Shown here piece after piece: positions 1 to 14,100 of a DNA stretch of 64,000 nt. The DNA is taken from NCBI GenBank assembly GCA_024760905.1, contig CM045732.1, positions 51,440,496 to 51,504,495 of the forward strand. The letters are read 5' to 3'. Source of the stretch: Plotosus lineatus (lineage: Eukaryota > Chordata > Actinopteri > Siluriformes > Plotosidae). The translations under genes were made by a program, and so were the position numbers. The notes beneath the pieces are model-generated. The model ran no database searches. It saw only the letters and a list, made by a program, of their open reading frames with translations, and was not told the DNA's origin. How positions within the stretch are numbered: the stretch's first letter is position 1; each line of letters begins with the position of its first letter.

Positions 1-1409
1 CACCCAGCTTGAGCTCTTCTTCCATGAGGCTTTGGCTCAAGTTAGGCAGGAGATCAAAACAAGCCAGATCCATTACAGGTACGCACAACATATGCAGACA
101 CCATAAATTAATTACAGTACATCTCTGAATTCATGCTCCAAATATATGTTCCAGACATATCATGGAGAGTCATGAATTTATTACAACTCTGTTTAAATTG
201 TATTATACCAAATGGGGTTCATTAATTAATTATGATAAACATTAATAATAAACACTGATATTATACAAATCAACCAGATAAATTTTAAAATAATAATACT
301 GCTAACAAAATGAATTACAAGTCAGATTTTGATTATAAATGAATGCTTTAATCCAGACTGAATTGAATACAAATCTGTGTTTACATCTTTTAAACTTATG
401 TTTAAAGACAGGAAGCATTGGAGGCTTATCGGAAACAGATGAGTGAAGCCCGGTTAGGGAAGAAGGAATACCCCAATGTACGAACCTTTAACAAAGCTCC
501 ACACAGCACCAACAATGTTTACACTGATCTGGAAGAGGCTGAAAAGTGGTGAGTTGGAACAGATCATACATTAAGAAAACTGGTTGAGTAATCCCTCAGT
601 AGGTGCATCAGTTCTGATTTTTTTTTTTTTTCACAACTATGCGTGGCAAGTTTTGCTGACTTTGAACAGTGGTGCCATTCAAAGTGTAGAAAGTTAAACA
701 AAACTGGGCCAAGTCAGTGCATGGTAAAGCAACCAAATGCATCCATTTACCAGCTTAGTTGCACACTGATAGTTTTGGATGTTATTTGCATGTTGTGGCC
801 TGAACATCTGTTTGGACAATGCATGCCATTCTGATTGACAAGATGTCGCCATCCACAGGATCAGCTATTCTTGGTAGTTTTCTTATTCACAGAAATTCTG
901 AGTAAGCCTTTGAAATGGTTGCATGTGAAAAGCCCAGAATAGCAGCTATATAAGAAATACCAAAATTGCCATACCTAGCATGAGCAATTGAGCGATGTTG
1001 AGTCTTTACGTTGTGGCACAATGTCCATGATCTCCACGATCAAAAAAGTGCAGAGTGCTACAATTTATGAGCACGCTTGGAGCACAATTTGGGTATAAAA
1101 AGGGGGCAGCTGGCATCCAAGAGATGAAACTTGAAGGAAACTTGTTGCCAAGTTAATTTAGATCTCCTGCAATACCGCATCAGGATTTTTTACACTCTGT
1201 TAAGGTCAGTTAAGGTCTGTTAAACTCTACTGTGCTCTACCATGCTTCCCACATTCTATTATGATTGTCATCAAATCATAATACAATACTTTGTAATTAT
1301 CACCAGGATAATCAGTACGAATCCAACAAGTTCCTTTAAGATCATCACAATCTGATCCTACAATCCCCCAATGATAATAATGATAACAATAATAAAAATA
1401 AATAAATAA

Positions 1410-1440
<31 letters not shown>

Positions 1441-2681
1441 GCTACAACTGTAACAATAATTATGATACTGTTTAGAAAATATAATCTGAGCAAAGTAAAT
1501 TATGTGGCATACCTTGTATGACCAAAGGTTTGTGGACACCTCATCATAACACAGACATAGCAGCCTCCATACCTCAAAGAAGGATCTCCATTATATTTTG
1601 GAGCGGGAATATTCCTGTTCATCCACTAGAACATTAATGAGGTACTAATATCAGACAAGAAGGCCCATAAGGTGTTACTGGGGTTGAGGTCAGGACTTGT
1701 TGGAGGCTGCTCATCTTTCCTATCCCAACCTGGGTAAACTATGCATTCATAGACCATGATTTGTGCACAGGGGAATTGTCTTGCACGAGCATGTTTTGGC
1801 CCCTTAGATTCAAGAACTGGAAATTGTAATGTTTATAAAACATATAAATACATTCCAGACAGTTGTTTGCTTCCATAGCTTTGTTGGAACAGTCCGGCTT
1901 AGAGACGTTCCATATCTAAGTGTGACTATATGTGTGACTATCTGATGTCCACAACCATTTGGCCATGAAGTGTTACAATTTTTTAAATTACCAAATTTAT
2001 GTGATGTGTGGTGTATTTAATAAAATGGCTGTTTGATATTCGTACAGTCGTACTAAGAATGTGTTTTTCAGGACCAAACTGCAGATCTCAAAAGTAAGCA
2101 TTTCTGATCTGACCTGGGAGCAGAAGGAACAAGTTCTTCAACTGCTGTTTGCTAAAATGAATGTTCTAAAAACAAGGTATAGCTTTTATGTGATGTCATA
2201 AATGATTCCATAAATTTACATACAGAATGTAAATGCTTGTAGAAAATGGCTAGATGTACAAACATTTCAATTTCCGACCCTCTTTTCAAAGTAATGCAGC
2301 TCATCTTCGAATCTGAACCGCTGAAAGCTCGAACAGTAAATAGCATTCCATGTTGTTAGTGTAAGTAGAGGAGTTAAACCAGCAGTAATTAACCACAAGC
2401 CATCTTCTCATCATAATGCTTCTCGAAACTCTCTGCACTACAGCAGAAAAATCCCATGCCTTGGTGAAGTTTCCATTGACAATCTCTGCAAAAATTATGC
2501 CTTTTAATGTAGCCATCACTTTTCTCATTTCCACTTCTTCCCTTTCAATTTATGACCCATAACCACTGATCTGGAATTACTGTTAAAATACCCCAGAACG
2601 AAAACAGTGTCATCAAGCCTGTTATTTCAGTTACACACTAAAGGCTGGACAGTATAGAGCTTACTTGTTCAATGTGTGTGT

Positions 2682-2714
<33 letters not shown>

Positions 2715-3663
2715 TGTGTGGCCTGTGGGGTAAGAATAAGGGTGTAGTGGCCACAAAAGCATGTCTTTGGTGGAAGGCATCTGGATCCCGAACTCTTCAT
2801 GCATACCCAGAAGCTTGTTTAGCACATTCAAAGCTGTGGTTCTCTGGAGACAGCTGAAAACATCTTTTTAAGCAGAAGATACAAAGCATGGGCAGATGTG
2901 GGTGGACAGGAAATTTGGTTTAACTAATGGATGTGTGGAATTAAAGCTGAGATGTTTCTGATTACTCTGTAAGGAATTTGTGGAATGTGTTAATTCTGTG
3001 ATATTGATGAACTCACATAAGCCCAGTGGTTTTAACTGTACAGACTGTAGCGTACCTTATAGTAATTCTTAATTGTGAAATGTTACATATCCCAGGTACA
3101 ACAGCTAGCTGTTTTTATCACCTTCAATGCTTTTTTAAATTTTCACTTTAGTTAATTAAACATCATTGGATTTTCCAGAGAGGTGCAGTGACATAGTGGT
3201 TAGCACGTCTGCCTCACAGCAAAAGAAGGTCCTGGGTTCGAATCCCTGGTTGGCAAGAACGTTTGTGTGTGAAGTTTGCATGTTCATCCTGCACTTGCTT
3301 GTCTTTGATCTGGGTAATCTGGTTTCTTCCCACAGTCCAAAGACATGCACATTAAGCTATTTGGATGTTCCAAATTGCTCCTAGATGGGAGAGAGAATGA
3401 GTGTGAATGGTTCTTTGTATTGGTCGTGTGATGAAGTGGTGGACCCTGCCTTTTCCCAGAGTTGTGGGTCTAGTGGGTTGAGGCAGTCTGGCAAATCAAC
3501 ACATATCAATATACATTTCCTCTCCTCCTGCAGAAGTACAGTGCAACTTCCTGCTTTGTCACCATCCTTTGTGAAGGAGCAGAAGAGCAGCAAAACTGAG
3601 TATGGAACAAACTGTACTTGTTTTAGCAGTATTATTAAAAAAAAACAACTTTTTAATCATTGA
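1..3663 (+). CDS. bbof1: BBOF1-like basal body orientation factor, 3' part of gene (partial)
   Basis: Four exons join in phase: 1-78 (incomplete at the window edge), 408-548, 2072-2176 and 3534-3663, ending in TGA at 3661. They give about 150 residues rich in Glu, Lys and Gln, starting near TQLELFFHEALAQVRQEIK and including the conserved-looking stretch DLTWEQKEQVLQLLFAKMN. This fits the C-terminal part of BBOF1 (CCDC176/C14orf45), a coiled-coil protein needed to align basal bodies in multiciliated cells. The name rests on remembered family similarity and on position: BBOF1 lies next to and converges on ALDH6A1 in human, as here. Exon 408 must use the AG at 406-407; the AG three bases further in breaks the frame. 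An ATTAAA at 3732 may be the poly(A) signal. The exon structure is clear; the name is less certain. Confidence 0.72.
1388..1440. repeat. (AAT)n/(AAAT)n simple repeat
   Basis: An A/T microsatellite, first AAAT-like and then about ten clean AAT units, in a BBOF1 intron. The open frames across it are low-complexity artefacts. Confidence 0.9.
1519..1965. mobile_element. Tc1/mariner-type MITE, about 450 bp
   Basis: The left end TGACCAAAGGTTTGTGGACA (1519) and the right end GATGTCCACAACCATTTGGC (1944) are imperfect inverted repeats. The interior has no long ORF and reads like the widespread fish Tc1-type element whose ends contain 'tttgtggacac'. A TA at 1517-1518 fits TA target choice. It lies in the BBOF1 intron 549-2071. 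Confidence 0.75.
2672..2720. repeat. (TG)n(CG)n(TG)n microsatellite
   Basis: Alternating purine-pyrimidine tract with a CG core (2683-2698) flanked by TG repeats, in the last BBOF1 intron. Such a tract could adopt Z-DNA. Confidence 0.95.
3181..3495 (+). repeat. tRNA-derived SINE, head 2 ('gtggttagcac') type
   Basis: Contains an A-box-like 'agtggttagcacgtctgcc' and a B-box 'GGTTCGAATCC' at about 3236, then the body 'gtttgcatgttc' and 'gtccaaagacatgcac'. The same body recurs at 21455, 53310 and 58634. The copy runs close to the last BBOF1 exon (3534). Confidence 0.75.
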
Positions 3664-5147
3664 GGCAGCATGCATTAAAAAAATTCCTTGGCATTGAATG
3701 ATCGGAGTTCTGTCTGCTTTTGCCTCTTAAAATTAAAGATCGATTTGCTCCAGTTGTTTAACTACCTAAAGAAGTGTCTTATAATATCACACAAAATTAC
3801 TATTCAAACTAACCTGAATTAGTGTGTTGCTCAATGAGGGGGATGGGATGTCCCAGGGTGGTAGTGTCCCTCTCAGTAGCATCACGTGTATAGTAGTTCA
3901 CATTTAGTAAGTATTGACCATAATGTGGAGCTTAATGTGCTAGTGAAGTCCACAGTCAGAGTTAAAAAAAAAAAAAAAACGTAAACAACCACCACCACAT
4001 TACAGTGAGTAGGCATGTGACACACTGACAGGACACAGAGCCAGGTACCCAAGTGAAACTCTGCTAAGTGATCTGCCCATAACACCCCAAAAATATTCCA
4101 TTTATCAACCTATTATTAATGCACACAAGCTAAATTCTTATCCAGACATGCACACCCCTAGTTGATGGTATGTGACTGAATTATTAAATAACTTCAGATG
4201 CTTTGATGATCTAGGTCTACTCCAGTGTCGTTAATTTTTTTTTTTAACATGAATTTTAATTTTTAAAACAAGATAAAAATCATTCATTAATTTAAAAAAA
4301 AAATGTTCACAATTCTATCCCAAAGCACAAGAGGAGATTCTCCCATGACCTTTGTAACCCAGGCACCCATGTCCAACATGACTTCCAACCTCAGCGATCT
4401 ACAACGACCAGGCACCTGAACCTGGCTCAGGTTACCATAATCGCAAGAAAGGCACTACAATGATGCCACTCTCGACTATAGAATTAATGAGTATTTCTAA
4501 ATACTGTATACCTTGATAAGCTGGAATACATATTTCGATAAACACTTGTTTCTCTGTGTGACTGAAGCGAAAGTAGAGTTGCATTCTCCATGCCACAAGT
4601 AATGCTGTGTGTTGATTTATATGAAACCAACTAAATATAAACATGATAAATTTCCATATTCCAAATTAATTGGTCTAGGATCTGATACAGTGCCTTGATG
4701 CTTATATTCCAAACAGAAATTTAAAGAAAACTTTAAAGAACACACTCACTGTCCATTTATTGAAATTTTAGAAACTGTACTACATTGGGTAATGTGGGAG
4801 GATTTATCTGATAATTATTTTGTAAATCATTGATGCTTTATGTACCCACCGTTTCTCAAGCTTTCCTTTGTTTGTTTGTGTGCACACGTGGGTTGGGGAG
4901 GGGCTTAAAGCAGGCTTTAGTCCAGCTACATATGATTTTACAGTCAAATGTTGTAAAACAACAAATTTATGTAAAACAAACAAAGCAGTGGAATAAAAAT
5001 GTAGCGGTTTTTGACCTGTTGGGCTTTTATCCATGATTACTGTTTTTATATTTTCATATTGGGGGGAGTCACTTTATACTCCTCTGTCCATCATGTTCTA
5101 TACTTTAATGGGATGAGTAAGGTCAGCATTCAGTGCACTACTTCAAT
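3664..5147. other. Convergent spacer between BBOF1 and ALDH6A1
   Basis: AT-rich, with no coding signal recognised. It should hold both 3' UTRs. Candidate poly(A) signals are ATTAAA at 3732 for BBOF1 and TTTATT at 4756-4761 (AATAAA on the minus strand) for ALDH6A1, about 390 bp past its stop. Poly-A/T runs occur at about 3964, 4230 and 4293. Confidence 0.5.
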
Positions 5148-8100
5148 TTAGCGTCCCATGGTTGGCATTGTAACGGCTGGAGATTTCACTGTAGCATCTT
5201 CTGCCTTCCACTGTGAGGTAACAGTCTTGATCTGTGTGTAGAACTGGATGCCCTGCAATAGCAAGACCAAAAAATGCTCAAAATCATAGTCAAGGAACAA
5301 TGATGATTGTTTCATTTATTTCAAAGCCGTTATGCTAAAACAATAAATTTCCGGCAGCTAATGATTAGGCTAGGCTGAAAAATGCTGCATGAAAGATGTT
5401 TTAAAATACAGTATTCGAGTTCATATACCAAATACCCAGTTATCAAACTGGGACTGGGTGGGGACAGGAACAACCTGTGGTGAGTGGGGCTTGAACCCCC
5501 AACCTTAAGATCAGTGATCCAGCAACTTTTACCACCAGGCCACCACTGCCACTACCATCATCTTTTAATATACAGTATTATGAAATTGCATCAGCAGCTT
5601 AGATTAACTTACCTGTTTGCCATAGAAATTGGTATCACCCCTGAAAGAGGCACGAGAGCCAGTGAAGGAGAACATGGGCAGGGGAACAGGAATGGGTACA
5701 TTCACGCCAATCTAAAAAAAGAAAATAGTGCATGAAAGTTAGGGAGAATCCGACATCATTGTTGGCCTTACCCCAGACACTTACATCCTCATGTCAACGA
5801 AGAGAACAACGCAAATGCAAACATGTCTCCCTTTCCCATAGCAGTATGTTCCACAGAACTGTGCTACTCTCCAAGCGAGTAAGAGATGGGCTGTTAAAAC
5901 CAAAGATTAGTACCTGGGCAGTTGTGCAATCAGCATGTTCACATAAGCAACTTGGATCAGAGCATCTGTCAAAGTCAATAATATAGAAACAGCACCCAGA
6001 TGTACCACAATGTTTTCATTCTTTTTACATCTCCCAACACTCGTTTGCTAGAAAACCAAAGTAGGCAGTAGTTAGAGCTAAACTGCAGTTTATTTGTGCG
6101 AAAATTTTGTTTTATCATTCAGTACATAAAACTATATTTTGCTGCTGAACCTTGAGTGCTGTGTATGGAAAGTGCAGAACAACCGGCTCATTCACAGATA
6201 CGACGGCACAAAGCCGAAAGCCACAATCATTTTGTGAACCCGCCGAGAAAAGAAATGTATGCTGAGGGTAACTAAACAAAAACATTTTGTTAGGGTTGGT
6301 ACATAATGGAAATTGGCACGACTTCTTGAAATGTCAAAAAAGGCAAGGGGGAGTGACTGAGAAAAGAACGGCGATTACAGTAAGCACGTTTTGTGCAGTG
6401 AGGTTTTAGAAGCCAACTCATCACATTGCCGTGTCTACCATGTGAATCGCAAACAAATGACACATGTGTAAGCCCCAAACAGGGAGAAGGTGTGCCACTT
6501 TTAAATAACCACCAGATCAACAGGTTGCATTTGTGGCCCCCCCGACTCAGAATCTACACCTGCATAATATTTCTAAGTAGTACTGTGTTTTGATTAAACA
6601 GCACATATTTGCTCTGAGCTATTTGGAGCCTGTATGTTTTGAGGTGGCAGTTGGGGTTTTTCCTTTTTGGGTTTTTAGTCAAGACAAACAAGGCAATCCC
6701 TGCTTTGGAAAAAAATGTATTTTTGAGAATGCTTGTGTGTCAGATATGGCAGCAAAGGACAGAACGTGGACAGCCTGACACTGGCTGTCTGTCTGTGGGT
6801 TAGAGGATAGGCGCCAAAGGGCTTTTACACATTACATCTACATCATGTTCTAATATTGACTCTCAGAGAGTGCCTGAAGCACTTTACCTAGAATGGAGAC
6901 CATAGAATGGTGTCCACTCCAAAATTAAATTTCAGAGAATTGTAAACCCCCACCACACACACCCCATGCAATTTCTGATGAAGTATGTGTCCTACAATCA
7001 TCGAAAAAACGATGACAGAACAATATGCATAATGAAAGAAAAATAAATAACTGACCGTATTCCTTCCTTATACTTCAGCTGCAAGGCTGATATTCCTCAC
7101 CTGTCCAACATCCACCTCATGGGTGTATTTGCGAGCTACAGCACCATTGGTGGTAAAAATGGCAGTTCCATTTCCATATTGGTTCTTATTGATGATACTA
7201 ATGGCATCGTCCAAGGTCTCAACTTTTAAGACCACCAAGACAGGGCCAAAAATCTCTTCCTTATAGCATTGCATTTCAGGCTAGAAGTCAAAATAGAGGA
7301 AAAAATACAAGAGATTAAAAACCAGTTAGTTTATTGTAGTGATGTCCAACCCTAGTCCTGGAAGTCTACCTCCCTAAAGACTTACTTTTTTTTAAAAATA
7401 AAATTCTAAAGTCTTGATTAGATGACTAGATGGTCAAGTGGGCGTGACTATGATCAGAATGAATGTCTTCAGGGAGGTAGTGCTCCAGAAACAGGGGGTT
7501 TGCACCACTGGATTACTGGCTAGCTCAGTAGTTTCCCATAGTCATCCCTAAATGACTCACTGTAACATTACTGATGATGGTAGGTCCCACGAAGTTGCCA
7601 TTCTCAAAGCCCTTAACTTTCACATTCCTGCCATCAAGCAACAGGGAAGCACCCTCATCCACTCCACTCTGGATGAGTCTGTTCACACGGTCCCTGGCCT
7701 GAGGGGTGATTAGGGGTCCAATATCGGCACCTGGCTGGTCACCTAGCACAGAAAACAGCAAATGTATACAAACAAATACGTTTTACTAAATACATAAATG
7801 GACAAAGACACAAAATCTTCAAACATACTATGAGATTGACAGGTAAGGTGATCTATATAGATTTTTACAACTACCACCATAAGCAATTCAAGTTGGTCTT
7901 TTGCAATATTAAACTTGCTCACATCACTGAACCACACACATGGTTTAATATACCAAGGCGTCCCCTCCAAAAGCTGTTTCTGGTCTTTAGTCGGGCTACC
8001 ACATTGCAGCGCAATTTTTTTGGTAAACCTAAATTTCATTTTTTTTTTTTATATATATATATTTCATCTTTTAATTTGACCTGCTTGTGTTACTTTCATG

Positions 8101-11100
8101 TGCCCATACCACAAAAAGCATTTCAAGTTTGCGGGGTGAGCAAGAAACAGATGCTTCTGTGCTTTGGCTGTACTGAACATGCAGCTGGGAGAGGTGTGGC
8201 CATGAAGGCTTGGGTGGTCTACTGCAATGTACCAAACGGATAAAACCCATTGCATGAAGAGAGAACATGGAGAAGAAAGTAACAAAAGGACTTGGAGCAG
8301 ATAAATGAAATGCTAATTACAGAGAATAGCAGGAAAACTGATTATCGTATCAGTCATATGTCCTTTAAACTTTTGTTTGCATTCATTTTCTATTACCTCA
8401 TCAGTCACGAATGTGGGTGATAAAGTTACATAGAAGTGAACAGAGCACAAATTTAAATCACACCAAAAAAAAAAAAATTGTCCTGCGAAGTGGGCAAAAG
8501 CCTGCGGGAGCCATATTGGATATCGGACCACAACGAAAATCGAAAATGGGCTTGTGTAGTTACCCATTCTCAACATTCCCAACAAAAATGGTGATTGGTG
8601 ATCACAACAAATCTGGTTCAAGTATCAAACTAAGCATTAGGTAGGTAACAAAGTAGAAGCATGGGTTTAATTCCAGAAATTCTGTTCATGTTGGGGGTTG
8701 GAATCATGTTTTGTTACATCCCTAGTGAGCATTATAGCCTTGCATAAACAGATCTAACATTTTCATACCTGCATTGACACAGAGATTCTTTGCACGCTCT
8801 ACTAGTTCAGGCAGCCAGTCACAAGCTTCTCCAACCAAGATGGCAGTGGAAAGCGCCATGCATCTTTGACCAGCTGCTCCAAATGCAGCACCCACCAGCT
8901 GGTTCAAAGTGTTCTCTTTATTAGCATCTGGCATTACAACACCATGGTTCTTTGCCCCCTGTTCAAAAGTATAAGACAAAGGATCTCAGATCTGCAGTTA
9001 TGCAAAAAGTAAAATTAAAATGTATAAAAATTCTAAAAAGTAGATATGGACATGCACGAATCCCTGTTGATCTTCCATACCACATGTATAATTATAGTTA
9101 AACAAACAAGACCTTTTTCCTTTATTTACGGGAAGTTTAAAAAAGAAAAGAAAAATGGTTTATTCAGCCATTCTGTGAATAACAAGCTGACTTGCTCCCC
9201 CTGTGTTCTGTAACTGAGATTTACTGCCTTTGTGTTGAGGCTGGTGTCAGGTAGTGACCGAGTATGTACAGTGCATGTATTCATAAAAATAATTGACAAT
9301 GAAACTGTGTTTACAAGCACACTGAAGTTTCATATTTTGTACTTAGAAATCCCTTGTCATTTTTTTAAATTCTACTCTACTCATTTAATAAATGCAAGAA
9401 AACTAACTAGTTGCAATCTATGACCAACAGCGGAAGAGATCAACAATAAAGTTTAAAAAAAAAAAAAAAACACTGAATCAGGTTTGGTGGAAGTCTGGGT
9501 ATGAACTTAAATATCAATTTCATATCTAATCCTGACACCTACTGGCTGGAAACAGTATGATTATCATGTTATATATGACTTTCATAATATTACAAATCCT
9601 TTTATCCTTTATTCCTAGTCTCAGAGTACCCATGCTCAAAACGTATTATGGTTTTCCCGCCTAACCCAGTTTTTATTAATTAATTACCAAACCTGAATAG
9701 TGCTGCGCTGTTTTTATTTTTTTTAAGGGTAGCACACCAAGCTGTTTGGTCTAGCGGTATTCCATGAATAGAAGTTGCCATACAGACACCCTAAAATGAC
9801 AGAAATTCAGTAGCCTGACGTGTATATGCAGATCCATCATTCATGGATTAAATATGTTTTTGGGGATATGCATCAGTGCCTAACCAAAATGCAGGGCTAC
9901 CAACATTGCTAACGAGGTTATAATGAGCAGAGAGGGAGGGTAGGTGGAATAAAAATAGGTGGAATAAAAGTGTCACAAACCCTCAGTGTCATTTATTTTC
10001 CTCTCAGATGTGCACCAAGCAACAGTAAGAAAACATGGTGGTGCTACAGTGACTCAATAATGAACAACATATTTTTCTCTCTCTTTTTTTTTTTTTTTAC
10101 ACAATCTAAAAGAGACTAGTTTCATACACTTGCTTTGTATTGCCTCCAAAGATTGAGGCTTATGGTTTTAGAGGTCAGAGCTCATATTAATTGGCTCTTC
10201 CAACCGGTAAATTTTATTAATTTGTTCCCACCACTGCCCATGCTGAAAAAATAGTAGTGCTTTAGTTTGTTTCCCAGATCACTACAACAAGTGAGTTTTC
10301 ATAAAACTCAAAGTGCTATGGCTTAGAATAGACCCGAGAAAAAAATAGGTCTTAAATGCTTAATCCAGGCAAGACCCAAAAAACTAGATATCTGTGTAAT
10401 TGATTCACTACAGGACTTTAATAAATAAAATGTTACTTATTTTACCCTATGGATTAAAGAGTTTGCAGGTTATGCAGGACTAACCATGTTGGACTGCACT
10501 CTCTTGCCATTTTTAGAGCCTCTCTCATAGATGTACTCTCCGGCCTGGTTGGAGCCCACAAAGCTGATAGCCTTTATAGCAGGGTGATCACAGATGAAGT
10601 TCACAGCTACAAAAACAAACAAAAAAACCCCAATGTAAATAGGTTCTTCATAAACACCCACACAGTCTCTCTGTATGTATTTAAAAAACCGTTTGGTGAG
10701 TGTTTGAGGGCTCATTCCTATTATTACCCTCCAAAAAATACTGTTTCATGATTACACATATTCAGTAATTGGCCATTCAGCATTTTAAAACGTGTAGTGA
10801 ATACACAGCTCATTTTTTAACTAAACGGTTCCATCACCTAGAACATTCAGTAGCTAAACTATTCAGCAGCATGTGATATTCCACGATTTTCAGGTCAAAA
10901 CAAACAAGCAATTTCTCCAAAGATGTTCATACCATCATGCTGGCCATGGATGATGTTGAGTGTACCATCTGGGGCTCCGGAATCCTGCAGCAACTTAGCC
11001 AGCAAAATCGTACATCCAGGCACACGCTCCGAAGGCTTCATCAGATACGTGTTTCCACACACCATACCCATAGGGAACATCCAGAGCGGGATCATGGCGG

Positions 11101-14100
11101 GAAAGTTGAAGGGTGCAATGCCAGCACAGACACCGAGGGGCAGCCGGTATGTGTAGGTATCCATGTCCTTAGTGATGGAGGGCAGAGTCTCCCCCAACAT
11201 AAGGGAAGTGATGCTACATGCATGTTCTACCACCTCTGCCAAATGAGATATACGATAAGAGAAATTCCTAGCACATCCAGGTTTTAATTTATATGCTAGT
11301 GCCTTTAAAAAGGTACAATTTTTCTTTAATAATAAATACTCATTGAAATATTTAAAGTTCATTACAATTTTATCCTTTTGCACTCAGAAACTAGAATAAA
11401 CAAAGGCCTGGTTAAAAGCACAAATTTCCTCAGCAAGTCTACATCCAGGTTCCCGCAATGGCTTTCTGGAAAATGATCTCTGATACTTACGTAATCCTCT
11501 GAACACATCACCCTCAGCATCAGCCAGTGTTTTCCCCTGTTCCGCAGTGATCAGCTTCGCCAGTTCTTTCTGCAAAATGACACATTACCACAAGCTTGTA
11601 AAATATTCCTGTTTAAACCATCACCCAACTGCCCAAGGTCAGAAAATCACAGGTAGATCTGTAATAAGTACATAAGTCTGTACTCATCAGGAAAACTTAC
11701 AATATTATCTTTAATGAGCTGCTGGTAGCGGAGAAAAACCTGCTGACGGGTCAAAATGGAGGTTTCGGACCAAGAGGGGTAAGCCCGCGAACATGAGTTC
11801 ACTGCAGCCAACATCTCTTCCTGCGTGGCTTTAGGGACCCGGGCAATTACTTCGTTGGTGGCCTGTAAAAGGTGTATATGTACACAGTTGTAATTATAGT
11901 GCAGTAACAGAGAGAAAATAATTACTGATCTACTGTTTCTGGTTCAGTCCCAGATCTGGCCACTAAAACAACTTCTAAACCTTAGCACACAATGTAAACC
12001 TGTTTTCCAGCATACACAAGTAAATAACTGAGCAAATTTTATCTATATCTGTCTAACTTTAAAAAACAAACATACAAGACAGAAGCAACATCAAACCTCA
12101 AATGAGTACATGAATAGAATTCAAATAGCCTGTCAATCTTTCAAAGATAACCAAAAATACAAAACTGGGTCTGTAATCTACAATCCAACAATTGGAAAAA
12201 GTTGGGTCAGTATGCTAAAAATTTGAATTAGAACGGAAAAAAACCCCAAACAAACACCACACATATACACTCAATTGATTAGGGACAGAGGGAGACTGGA
12301 GCCCAAACCAACCAACACCAGGCAAAAGCAGGGTACACCCTGAACAGTTCGCCAGACCATGACATACACTTAGGAGAAATTTAAAGCAGTGCTTTAGCCT
12401 CATGTGCATATATTTACACTGTGGGATGAAACCAGAGTACCTGGAGGAAATCCATGCAAACAGAAGCAAAACATGAGAACTTTACCCTCCTTGCTATAAG
12501 GCAATAGTACTAACCATCATCATCGTCATCTTCTTCCGCTTAGTCCAGGGTCGGGTCGGGGGGGCAGCAACCTTAGCAAAAAGGTCCAGACATCCCTCTC
12601 CCGAGCTACTTCCTCCAACTCTCCCGGGGGGACACCGAGGCGGTCCCAGACAAGCCGAGAGACATAGTCCCTCCAGCGTGTTCTAGGTCGACCCCGGGGT
12701 CTCTTCCCGGTTGGACATGCCCGAAACACCACACCAGGGAGGCGTCCGGGGGGCATTCTGACCAGATGCCCGAGCCACCTCAACTGGCCCCTCTCAATGC
12801 GGAGGAGCAGCGGATCTACTCCGAGCTCTCCCCGGATGGCGGAGCTTCTCACCCTATCTCTAAGGGAGAACCCCGCCACCCGGCGAAGAAAGCTCATTTC
12901 AGCCTCTTGTATCCGTGAGCTTGTTCTTTCGGTCATTACCCAAAGCTCGTGACCATAGGTGAGGGTTGGAACGTAGATCGACTGGTAAATTGAGAGCTTC
13001 GCCTTGCGGCTCAGCTCCTTTTTCACCACAACGGACCGGTACAGGCACCGCTTAACAGCAGAGGCTGCAGCGATCCGTCTGTCGATCTCTCGCTCCATCC
13101 TTCCCTCACTCGTAAACAAGACCCCAAGATACTTAAACTCCTCCACTTGGGGCAGGACCTCATTCCCGACCCGGAGGGTGCATTCCACCATTGTCCGACT
13201 GAGAACCATGGCCTCGGACTTGGAGGTACTGATCTTCATCCCGGCTGCTTCGCACTCAGCCGCGAATCGCTCCAATGAGAGCTGGAGGGCCCGACTTGAT
13301 GAAGCCAAAAGGACAACATCATCCGCAAAAAGCAGATGGCCACCAAACCAGAACCCCTCATCGCCTAGTACTAACCATTCCGCCACAATACTGCCCAAAA
13401 AGAAAAACAATCGCTTTTAAATAATCTTTGATGTACATCATGCTCACATCTGCACATTATGTGATGTTTGGAGCCACAAATTGTATTAATTCCAGAATAA
13501 ATTATTCAATTTTTTTTCATATTTTCTTTTTGCGATAGTAAAGCATCTATCATTTTGCCATTACATCTCAACAAGACAAGGATGTAAAACATTCATTATG
13601 CAGGTCACAAAGCATCGAATAATCACCGAACATCTACGTACAGTATTTCAAAAATGGCATGAAATAAAATTCTTGATTCTCTCTTCCTTTTCTGGCCACA
13701 AAGTCTGAATCATGGATGACTAGCTGTTTCTTTGGAATGCGTTGCTGTCACCTAGTGGAAAGAGGACGAACTACGTTTGATGGTAAAGGCTGATACAAAG
13801 AATGTTGGATTAATTATACTTAAAGTTCTTGTGGGTGACAGAAGATAAGTTGCTGTGGACCTTTAGTTTGACTGTGAATTTTAGAATATAGAAAAGAATG
13901 TGAATATAACAATGTGATGATACAAATATATTTTTCTGGAGAAAATCTGCAGCATCTACTGTAGGTTGTCACTGAAGAAATTAGCAAATTAAATATGTGG
14001 TTCTATATTAATAAATGATTAAATTTGAACCAAAAAAAGTGTTGTTTGGTAGTTATAGAATATATACCTATGGTCAGACACAAATAGATGGGTTTGACAT

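Noticed and set aside
13004..13420. 138-codon plus-strand open frame
   Set aside because: Antisense shadow of the LINE reverse transcriptase frame.
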